NCBI GenBank assembly: GCA_028565635.1 | Contig: JAOXYB010026601.1 | Span: 1-15,713, forward strand | From: Phoronis ovalis | Lineage: Eukaryota > Phoronida > Phoronidae | Direction: 5' to 3' | DNA: 15,713 bases | In this document: piece after piece, positions 8,986 through 15,713 of the stretch | Layout: each line of letters opens with the position of its first letter | How positions within the stretch are numbered: position 1 is the first letter of the stretch | Translations under genes and position numbers: made by a program | Notes under the pieces: generated by a model | The model's database searches: none | Told to the model about the DNA's origin: nothing | Seen by the model: only the letters and a program-made list of their open reading frames with translations

Positions 8986-9144
8986 TTATCACTTTCATTG
9001 GGTACCTTTTAAATACCTAGAATATAAAAAATTAAAAGAGTAAGAACTTAAAAAAAATCATCAAGCTATAATACTTAGTAAAACAAAGAGTGCTCAAATA
9101 AAAATAAATAAATTTAGTCAAAACAAAGGTGCAAGTTGAGGCAT
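8986..9144 (-). CDS. atp8: ATP synthase F0 subunit 8
   Basis: Short peripheral-stalk subunit of ATP synthase: 52 residues, one N-terminal membrane helix and a small polar tail. It starts M-P-Q-L-A-P-L-F-W, the usual signature, and ends with W-K-W before TAA. Tryptophans are coded by TGA, so the frame appears broken under the standard code. ATG at 9144 directly follows trnD. In most animals atp6 comes next on the same message. Here the gene is followed by the convergent end of the plus block and atp6 lies between cox3 and trnE. It is the last gene of the minus block. Confidence 0.93.
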
Positions 9145-9212
9145 TGGAAAGTGTTCAGTAACGAACTTCATAGAAGTGACAGCTCTATATTATAAAAATT
9201 AACTAAAATTCC
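9145..9212 (-). tRNA. trnD: tRNA-Asp (GUC)
   Basis: The anticodon arm is TAGAG-CTGTCAC-TTCTA with anticodon GTC. The D arm is GTTA/TAAT after TA, and the T arm is GTTC/GAAC. The acceptor GGAATTT/ACTTTCC has five pairs and two adjacent mismatches (T-T, T-C). It sits between cox2 and atp8, its ancestral place. Confidence 0.88.
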
Positions 9213-9218
9213 AAATTA

Positions 9219-9908
9219 TTATTCCTCAATATTTAAATTTACTCATTGTATAAATGAATTAATATTTACAGCTTCAATAACAATTGGTATAAAAGAATGA
9301 TTTGCCCCACAAATTTCTGAACATTGCCCATAAAAAATTCCCGGATGATTAATCAAAAATCTAAGTTGGTTTAATCGCCCAGGAACTGCGTCTGATTTTA
9401 CCCCTAATCTTGGAACTGTTCAAGAATGAAGAACATCCGCAGCAGTTACTAATACACGAACATTAACACCATAGGGTAAAACTGTTCGGTGATCCACTTC
9501 CAATAATCGATATATTCCTGGAACTAGGTCATCTTCGGGAATTATATAAGAATCAAAAGATAAGTTAATAAAATCAGAATATTCATATGATCAGTATCAC
9601 TGATGACCAATTACTTTAAGAGATAGAACAGGATTATTAACCTCATCCAACAAATAAAGTAATCGAAGAGAAGGAAGAGCTAAAAAAACTAAAATAATAG
9701 CAGGTAAAATAGTTCAAATTACTTCAATCTGTTGACCCTCTACTAAATAGCGACTTGTATATTTATTTATTAATAAAGAAACTCCAAAATAACTTACTAA
9801 AATGGTAATTATTACTAATACAAATATTGCGTGATCATGAAAAAATACGAGCTGTTCTATTAAAGGTGATACACCTTCTTGAAAATTTAATTGACCCCAT
9901 CTTGCCAT
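9219..9908 (-). CDS. cox2: Cytochrome c oxidase subunit II
   Basis: Complex IV subunit that takes electrons from cytochrome c at the dinuclear CuA centre, 229 residues. It has two N-terminal membrane helices and then a cupredoxin domain. All CuA ligands are present: H161, C196, E198, C200, H204 and M207. The aromatic electron-entry segment H-Q-W-Y-W-S-Y-E-Y is intact, with TGA for both Trp. ATG at 9908 begins M-A-R-W-G-Q-L, and tandem TAA TAA ends it at 9221-9216. Only five bases separate it from cox1, with no tRNA. Confidence 0.97.
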
Positions 9909-9913
9909 TAATT

Positions 9914-11461
<1,548 letters not shown>

Positions 11462-11464
11462 ATT

Positions 11465-12502
11465 TTAAGCCAAAGAACTAAATAATATTATTAATAGAAT
11501 CCCCCTATAAAGTAATATAATAAAAAAACTAATTATTAATAAATATAATACCCTTGAAATTAGCGTAAAATTTAAATTATTAATCAGTCTCCTCGCACTT
11601 CCTAGCAAGGTTAAAAAAGAAATAGATAAATAATAAAATAATCTAATTAATGACCCTAAAATAAGTATTAATAAAAGACCAATTAATCCTTTAGAAAATA
11701 AGATTTGAAAAGCCATTATTTTTGGAAAAAATCCTAATAGAGGGGGCAGACCCCCTAATCTCAACAAAAAAACAATTAATAATATCCCAAAAAAATTATA
11801 ATTATTAAAAAATAAAAAAAACCTATTTTGATTATTCAATATTAATATGAAAATGATTCCTAATAATATAAAAGAATAAATTCTAAAATAAAACATTAAA
11901 TATGTAAAAGATATTAAAGATAAACTCACTAATCACCCTAAGTGATTAATCGAAGAATACCCCAACAAAGGGCGAATTTGTGTTTGATTTAAACCCCCCC
12001 AACCCCCAATAACTGCCCTGACCGCAGCTATAAAAATAATAATAATTAATCTTCTAGATGAAAAATAAGATAAAGAAATAAATATTAAAGGAATAATTTT
12101 TTGAATTGTAGATAAAATAAATAAATTCAATCAACCTAAACCAGCTATTACTCTTGGAACCCAGAAATGTATCGGAGCTATCCCTAATTTTACTGTAAAT
12201 CCCAATAAAATTAACACTCCCCTTATTGTAGGATTAATAGATAATATTCAACAATAATTCTCTAAATAATTAAAAATACAACCAAGAAAGAACACTCCAG
12301 ATCCTATTGCCTGAAATAAAAAATATTTAATAGAAGATTCTATACTCCTAGTAAATTTCTCCAACCCTATTAAAACTACAAAAGAAAGTATATTAAGCTC
12401 GATTCCAAGCCAAATTCCAAATATATGAGCAGAAGATAAAGAAAAAACAACGGCACTAATAAGAACATAAATAAATAAACTATTAATAGGAAGAAAAGCC
12501 AT
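11465..12502 (-). CDS. nad2: NADH dehydrogenase subunit 2
   Basis: Antiporter-like complex I subunit of 345 residues, normal length. Recognisable segments are W-L-G-I-E-L-N-I-L-S-F near residue 31, K-Y-F-L-F-Q-A-I-G-S and K-L-G-M-A-P-M-H-F-W-V-P. G-G-W-G-G-L-N-Q-T-Q-I and G-G-L-P-P-L-L-G-F-F-P-K follow. All parts lie in one frame with TGA as Trp. The ATG at 12502 touches trnS(UCU) with no gap, and the stop is TAA three bases before cox1. It is the least conserved of the large subunits, as usual. Confidence 0.95.
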
Positions 12503-12570
12503 AAAAGAAAGGAAAGATTTTAACTCCCCAAAATAAAGTTAGAAGCTTTATTTTAAAATAATTTTTCTTC
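12503..12570 (-). tRNA. trnS1: tRNA-Ser (UCU), AGN codons
   Basis: A D-armless serine tRNA. Acceptor GAAGAAA pairs with TTTCTTT, followed by a D-replacement loop. It has a long anticodon stem (AAATAAAG/CTTTATTT) and the loop CTTCTAA with anticodon TCT. The T arm is GGGGAG/CTTTCC. Most molluscs have GCU at this position. UCU still reads the AGN serine codons of code 5. The exact acceptor register is uncertain because the flanks are purine-rich. Confidence 0.8.
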
Positions 12571-12571
12571 T

Positions 12572-12925
12572 CTAATCCATTCAATCTAAAGAACCTTCTC
12601 TTCACTCATAAAATAAACCCAACAGCAAAACTAATAAAAATAAAATTCCCCTAATCAAATATTCTCCCCCCCTGGATAATAAATCTATCAATGTAAATGG
12701 TAATAATAAAACAATTTCAATATCAAAAATTAAAAAAATAACTGCTAAAAGAAAAAATCGAATAGAAAAAGGTAACCGAGCTGAATTTTTTGGGTCAAAT
12801 CCACATTCAAACGGCGATACTTTTTCACGATCATTAAAAGAAATAAAACTTACAATTCAACAAACCCCTAATAATAGAGAAACTAAAACAAATCTTAACC
12901 TCCTTATCAATAATAAATTTTGCAT
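12572..12925 (-). CDS. nad3: NADH dehydrogenase subunit 3
   Basis: Complex I subunit of 117 residues with three helices. The loop between helices 1 and 2 carries S-P-F-E-C-G-F-D-P, which contains the redox-sensitive cysteine of the active/deactive switch. [21 protein letters not shown] follows, the family signature. ATG at 12925 gives M-Q-N-L-L-L. The stop is TAG at 12574-12572, one base before trnS(UCU). The order nad3-S-nad2 is ancestral. Confidence 0.96.
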
Positions 12926-12928
12926 AAT

Positions 12929-12994
12929 TAATACAAGAGCAACAATGCCCATAATTCACTCCATCAATGTAATCCGTTCATCCGGCGTTGTATT
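12929..12994 (-). tRNA. trnI: tRNA-Ile (GAU)
   Basis: Acceptor AATACAA pairs perfectly with TTGTATT. The D arm is CCG/CGG, and the anticodon arm is TTACA-TTGATGG-AGTGA with anticodon GAT and one A-A mismatch at the loop. The T arm is GGGC/GCTC. It lies three bases before nad3, its ancestral neighbour. Confidence 0.92.
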
Positions 12995-12995
12995 A

Positions 12996-13061
12996 AATTT
13001 TTAATTATGAAATAATATCTTTGATATGAAAAATCAATGTGTTATTTTACACCATAAAAAT
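12996..13061 (-). tRNA. trnE: tRNA-Glu (UUC), displaced
   Basis: Acceptor ATTTTTA pairs perfectly with TAAAAAT. The D arm is GTGT/ACAC, the anticodon arm is TTGAT-TTTTCAT-ATCAA with anticodon TTC, and the T arm is ATTA/TAAT. It overlaps the last base of the atp6 stop. Ancestrally trnE lies on the rRNA strand beside cox3; here it is on the cox strand between atp6 and trnI. Confidence 0.9.
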
Positions 13062-13750
13062 TAAGAGTGTTCATCTGAGTATAATATTAGCAGCAACACA
13101 AAAATATAACTTTGAATCAAACAAATAGTTATTTCAAAGACAAAATAAAAAGAACTAAATAAATAAAAAATAATCCTCGAAGTATTTATATCTAATAAAG
13201 CTACACCAAAAAACCCCCCTAATAATCTTAGCACAATATGACCTGCTCTCATATTTGCTGCCAATCGGACTGAAAGTGTTAAAGGACGAACTCTAATTCT
13301 AATTGTTTCAATTAAAACAAGAAAAAAATTTAAAATACTAGGAGCACCCAAAGGTAAAAAATGTGCAATAAAAGAATAATAATTTCAAAGAATCCTGGAG
13401 ACAATTAAACTAAACCATAAAGGTAGAGCAAGAGATACAGTCCATGCTAAGTGACTCGTCATTGAAAAAACATAAGGTAACAAACCTAATAAATTATTAA
13501 CAATAATTATAAAAAATAAACCAATAATAATTAAAGAAAATCCTCCTATACCTCGACCTTTCGCACTTGTTAAAACAGAATAAGCAATATTTTTCACAAT
13601 TAAAAGACTCCTCTGAAATCGAGAAACTCGAACTCAAAGAAATCTAAATAAACCAAAAAAAACAAATACTCTAGATAATCATATAAACCTTCTACAAGAA
13701 AAAAGAGTCCTATTATTGTCATCAAAAACAGAGAAAATATCAGCTAGCAT
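13061..13750 (-). CDS. atp6: ATP synthase F0 subunit 6 (a)
   Basis: Proton-channel subunit a of ATP synthase, 229 residues from the chosen start. The essential arginine is R162 in T-L-S-V-R-L-A-A-N-M-S-A-G-H, which is next to the c-ring. The helix with L-I-E-T-I-S is at about 146-151. The C-terminus ends S-D-E-H-S before TAA. I chose ATG at 13750, which gives M-L-A-D-I-F-S-V-F-D, the usual molluscan start. The frame stays open for 20 more codons with in-frame ATGs at 13786 and 13810. The gene has left its normal place after atp8 and lies between cox3 and trnE. Confidence 0.95.
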
Positions 13751-13862
13751 TCAAAGTAATAATAAACTATTATCTTTTATCCTCATAAAATAAATATATC
13801 TCAAACTCATAATACTTACTTTTAATTTAAATTAACTTTGTTAAAAAATTCAATTAAATATG
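13751..13862 (-). other. 112-base spacer between cox3 and atp6
   Basis: This is the longest unassigned stretch outside the control region. It contains a perfect 14-base palindrome, TTAATTTAAATTAA (13822-13835), and the possible upstream extension of atp6 (13751-13810). No complete tRNA fold was found on either strand. As there is no tRNA between cox3 and atp6, the palindrome could mark a processing site or be the scar of the move that brought atp6 here. Confidence 0.6.
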
Positions 13863-14642
13863 CTAAGAACCTCATCAATAAATACAAAGATATAGGAACA
13901 ACCAAACAACATCAACAAAATGTCAGTATCAAGCTGCAGCCTCAAAACCAAAATGATGCCCCGGCGAAAAATGGAAAAATCTATGACGAATTAAACAAAT
14001 ACTTAAAAATCTTCTACCAATTAAAACATGTAACCCGTGAAACCCTGTTGCCACAAAAAAAGTAGTTCCATATACCCCATCTCTAATCGAAAAAGACGCT
14101 TCAAAATACTCTCCAGCTTGTAAAAATGTAAAATAGCCCCCCAATAAAACTGTTAATGTAAGTCCCTGAAGACCCCTTATATAACGGCCTTCCATTAATC
14201 CATGATGGGCCCATGTGACAGTAACACCTGAAGCCAATAAAACAGCAGTGTTTAAAAGAGGCACCTCAAAAGGATTCAATACATAAATCCCAATAGGTGG
14301 CCAACATGACCCTAGCTCCACAGTTGGAGCCAGCCTACTATGAAAATAAGCTCAAAAAAACGCAAAGAAGAAACAAACCTCAGAGACAATAAATAGAATT
14401 ATTCCTCATCGTATCCCCTTCGAAACCTTATAAGTATGAAAACCTTGAAAAGTTGCTTCTCGGATTACATCCCGCCACCACTGTACCATTGTAATAGCAA
14501 TAACAAAAAACCTTATATATAAAACAAAAAAAGAATAACCATGAAATCAAGAAACTAGCCCAACAGTTAAAAATAATGCACCTAAAGAACCTACCAAAGG
14601 TCAAGGACTAAACTCCACAAGATGAAAAGGATTTCGTGTCAT
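13863..14642 (-). CDS. cox3: Cytochrome c oxidase subunit III
   Basis: Complex IV subunit of 259 residues with seven membrane helices. It supports proton uptake and stability of the catalytic core. It starts [33 protein letters not shown] and [10 protein letters not shown] follow. The end is [20 protein letters not shown], all diagnostic. The stop is TAG at 13865-13863. The ATG directly abuts trnG, so cutting out that tRNA would leave a leaderless message. Confidence 0.97.
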
Positions 14643-14705
14643 TTTTATATCCTAAGATTAGGGCCTTTTACTTGGAAGGTAAATGTACTAATATACTAAT
14701 ATAAA
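14643..14705 (-). tRNA. trnG: tRNA-Gly (UCC)
   Basis: Acceptor TTTATAT pairs perfectly with ATATAAA. TA fills positions 8-9, the D arm is GTAT/GTAC, and the anticodon arm is TTTAC-CTTCCAA-GTAAA with anticodon TCC. The T arm is CCTA/TAGG. It ends directly before the cox3 ATG. It is on the cox strand, the reverse of the ancestral state. Confidence 0.94.
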
Positions 14706-14770
14706 AGGTTTCAATTATAACAATTCCTTTAAATTTGCACTTTAATGTTGTAAAAATCAACTACAAAACC
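14706..14770 (-). tRNA. trnC: tRNA-Cys (GCA)
   Basis: Acceptor GGTTTTG pairs with TGAAACC. TA fills positions 8-9, the D arm is GTTG/CAAC with A26, and the anticodon arm is TTAAA-GTGCAAA-TTTAA with anticodon GCA. The T arm is short and AT-only. The complement also folds, with an Ala-type TGC loop, but it lacks a proper variable loop and positions 8-9. A good trnA exists elsewhere. It is on the opposite strand from its ancestral state. Confidence 0.87.
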
Positions 14771-14773
14771 TCC

Positions 14774-14838
14774 TAGAACTTAATTAAGTAATTATTTCAA
14801 ACTTTGAAGGTTTACGATTTAGTTTAATCTAAAATTCT
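14774..14838 (-). tRNA. trnW: tRNA-Trp (UCA)
   Basis: Acceptor AGAATTT pairs with AAGTTCT. TA fills positions 8-9, the D arm is GATT/AATC with G26, and the anticodon arm is TAAAC-CTTCAAA-GTTTG with anticodon TCA. The T arm is AATT/AATT. UCA reads both UGA and UGG as Trp, which fits the TGA usage in every protein gene here. Confidence 0.93.
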
Positions 14839-14839
14839 A

Positions 14840-14904
14840 TAATCAAGGAGTAATCTCATTTTAGGGGTATGAACCCTATAGCTTCCGTTTTAGCTTACTT
14901 AATT
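14840..14904 (-). tRNA. trnM: tRNA-Met (CAU)
   Basis: Acceptor AATTAAG pairs with CTTGATT. TA fills positions 8-9, the D arm is AGCT/AGCT, and the anticodon arm is TAGGG-TTCATAC-CCCTA with anticodon CAT. The T arm is GAG/CTC. It is the only methionine tRNA, serving initiation and AUA/AUG elongation. Ancestrally it lies beside rrnS on the other strand. Confidence 0.95.
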
Positions 14905-14910
14905 ATTAAA

Positions 14911-14974
14911 ATATAAGTAAATTTACTTTTCCCTCTAAAATCAAAATTTAGTGTGCACAATACACCAACTCATA
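14911..14974 (-). tRNA. trnQ: tRNA-Gln (UUG)
   Basis: Acceptor TATGAGT pairs with ACTTATA (one wobble). The D arm is GTGT/GCAC, and the anticodon arm is CTAAA-TTTTGAT-TTTAG with anticodon TTG. The variable loop is AGGG and the T arm is a weak three-pair A/T stem. It is on the opposite strand from its ancestral state. Confidence 0.88.
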
Positions 14975-15043
14975 ACTCAGGTACCACTAAAACTAATAGT
15001 TTACCAATAAGCATATCATTAAAATAACTAATTACTATTATTT
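14975..15043 (-). other. tRNA-sized slot without an assignable tRNA
   Basis: Exactly 69 bases between trnQ and trnK, with all 22 tRNAs found elsewhere. On the minus strand it can fold as TAATAGT/ACTATTA enclosing a stem TAATG/TATTG with the seven-base loop ATATGCT (14994-15040). That gives an acceptor-like and an anticodon-like arm with no D or T arm. The loop does not give a sensible extra anticodon. A competing fold pairs GGTA and ACTA with TAGT and TACC near 14980-15005. It is best seen as a decayed tRNA copy or a structured spacer. Confidence 0.45.
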
Positions 15044-15107
15044 ATATTAAAAACTTTACGTCATCATAAAATTAAAAATTTTAAGCTTTAATTTAAGCTA
15101 CTTAATA
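15044..15107 (-). tRNA. trnK: tRNA-Lys (UUU)
   Basis: Acceptor TATTAAG pairs with TTTAATA. TA fills positions 8-9, the D arm is GCTT/AAGC, and the anticodon arm is TAAAA-TTTTTAA-TTTTA with anticodon TTT. The T arm is a short GAC/GTT. It has moved with R, N and A from the ancestral place between cox3 and nad3 to the start of the minus block. Confidence 0.92.
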
Positions 15108-15131
15108 ATCTACTATCTCTTAATCACTAAT

Positions 15132-15197
15132 AACATAAAGAAAATAATTTTTCTTCATTTAGGCCGAAACTAAATACATCTACAATGCTTTTTATGA
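15132..15197 (-). tRNA. trnR: tRNA-Arg (UCG)
   Basis: Acceptor TCATAAA pairs with TTTATGT (first pair mismatched). The D arm is GCAT/ATGT, the anticodon arm is TTTAG-TTTCGGC-CTAAA with anticodon TCG, and the T arm is GAAAA/TTTTC. A 24-base spacer with no visible content separates it from trnK. Confidence 0.92.
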
Positions 15198-15214
15198 ATT
15201 TAACTACACATAAA

Positions 15215-15288
15215 TAAAGTGGGTATCATCACTATACTTCCTTCTACTTAACAAATAAAAACTTCAATATTTCCAAAGCTTCCACTTT
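15215..15288 (-). tRNA. trnN: tRNA-Asn (GUU)
   Basis: Acceptor AAAGTGG pairs perfectly with CCACTTT. The D arm is GCTT/AAGT with a long loop, the anticodon arm is TTTAT-TTGTTAA-GTAGA with anticodon GTT, and the T arm is GTAT/ATAC. At 74 bases it is the longest tRNA here because of the D loop. Short spacers of 17 and 29 bases flank it. The latter holds a small perfect hairpin, AGAAA/TTTCT, at 15291-15305. Confidence 0.92.
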
Positions 15289-15317
15289 TAAGAAATTTAG
15301 TTTCTACACAATTACCC

Positions 15318-15384
15318 CAGCCATAGGGAAGATACTCCCAATCCTCAAATGCAAATCAAGACTTTTCTTTTAAAGTATATAACT
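15318..15384 (-). tRNA. trnA: tRNA-Ala (UGC)
   Basis: Acceptor AGTTATA pairs with TATGGCT. TA fills positions 8-9, the D arm is CTTT/AAAG, and the anticodon arm is CTTGA-TTTGCAT-TTGAG with anticodon TGC. The T arm is GGGA/TCCC. It is the first gene of the minus-strand block. Its first base is also part of the stem-loop that follows the right-hand inverted repeat. Confidence 0.92.
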
Positions 15385-15400
15385 CTCTTGGAATAAGAGA
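15384..15400 (-). promoter_or_regulatory. Stem-loop between the inverted repeat and trnA
   Basis: TCTCTT pairs with AAGAGA around the loop ATTCC (read on minus), five bases after the repeat core. It mirrors the stem-loop before trnY in position though not in sequence. It is directly against trnA, so it could help set the 5' cut of that tRNA or mark transcription start; both are inference. Confidence 0.5.
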
Positions 15401-15713
15401 CGAGTCTGTATAACAATTAATATTAAAGGTGTTCTTATTTCTTTCAATATAATTTAAGCTTGTAGTTACACTTCATAAATTTTCAACTTCGTTTATATAT
15501 CATTTTATTTTTAACAAAAATTTTATCACTAATTTATTTTTCAGTTGTTTTATTTTAATTTAATTATAAATTAATGCATATTTAATTTACATATACATTA
15601 TATATATTTATTATATCATTATTATTGTCATAAAATACTAATGATTATATTTAATTATTAAATTGTAAATTATTATTTTATTATTGTTATATACGATATA
15701 TTAAATGTATATA
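15385..15713. other. AT-rich non-coding region, right part of putative control region
   Basis: No gene was recognised on either strand. The inner end carries the stem-loop and inverted-repeat copy. The middle, near 15455-15490, is less AT-biased, with the small palindrome GTAGTTAC but no full tRNA fold. The outer 170 bases are nearly pure A+T and resemble the left end of the window in composition. With 1-237 it probably forms the single control region from which the two gene blocks diverge. I saw no end-to-start overlap, so circularity is assumed from gene content only. Confidence 0.78.
15406..15427 (-). repeat. Inverted repeat, right copy (core)
   Basis: The reverse complement of this 22-base stretch matches 194-215 at 21 positions. 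Read on minus, it is followed after five bases by a stem-loop and then trnA, just as the left copy is followed by a stem-loop and trnY. The matching A-rich flank lies at 15428-15443. The copies face outward, toward the two gene blocks. Confidence 0.85.

Noticed and set aside
13838-14065. Open frame antisense to the cox3 end
   Set aside because: Shadow frame rich in K/N/Q from the reverse of U-rich codons; cox3 is clear on the minus strand.
14706-14770. Plus-strand tRNA-Ala (TGC) in place of minus-strand trnC
   Set aside because: The plus fold lacks proper positions 8-9 and a variable loop, and a well-formed trnA exists at 15318-15384.
14774-14838. Second tRNA-Glu (TTC)
   Set aside because: Correct indexing of the seven-base loop CTTCAAA gives anticodon TCA, so this is trnW; the only trnE is at 12996-13061.

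Overview
This window is an essentially complete animal mitochondrial genome of about 15.7 kb, opened inside its AT-rich non-coding region. It carries all 37 standard genes: 13 respiratory-chain proteins, two rRNAs and 22 tRNAs. The reading frames only make sense with the invertebrate mitochondrial code. TGA is Trp (cob N-N-G-W, cox2 H-Q-W-Y-W), ATA is Met, and AGA/AGG is Ser (cob L-P-A-P-S-N and the atp6 N-M-S-A-G-H site). The backbone rrnS-V-rrnL-L-L-nad1-nad6-cob-S-nad4L-nad4-H-nad5-F, facing cox3...nad3-S-nad2-cox1-cox2-D-atp8 on the other strand, is the ancestral lophotrochozoan/molluscan arrangement (as in chitons and octopods). A mollusc is therefore the best guess, but I cannot name the group. 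Several tRNAs and atp6 are displaced from that ancestral order.

Layout. The left non-coding region is 1-237. The plus-strand block follows: trnY, rrnS, trnV, rrnL, trnL(UAG), trnL(UAA), nad1, nad6, cob, trnS(UGA), nad4L, nad4, trnH, nad5, trnF (238-8954). Only trnP and trnT are inverted inside it. A 31-base spacer with a perfect hairpin lies where the two blocks converge (8955-8985). The rest, to 15384, is transcribed from the minus strand. Read in the direction of transcription it is A, N, R, K, Q, M, W, C, G, cox3, atp6, E, I, nad3, S(UCU), nad2, cox1, cox2, D, atp8. The right non-coding region is 15385-15713. If the molecule is circular, the two non-coding ends join into one region of about 566 bases from which the two blocks diverge.

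The products work together in oxidative phosphorylation: seven complex I subunits, cytochrome b of complex III, three complex IV subunits and two of ATP synthase. The rRNAs and tRNAs serve their translation.

The most interesting non-genic signal is an inverted repeat. A 22-base core with 21 matches, each copy followed by a small stem-loop, sits just upstream of the first tRNA of both divergent blocks (trnY on plus, trnA on minus). It is a candidate paired promoter or leader element. Other points of interest are the separation of atp6 from atp8, an inverted trnP antisense to the nad1 end, a tRNA-sized slot between trnQ and trnK with no assignable tRNA, and a trnS with anticodon UCU. I found no sign of an accessory protein system, mobile element or CRISPR array.
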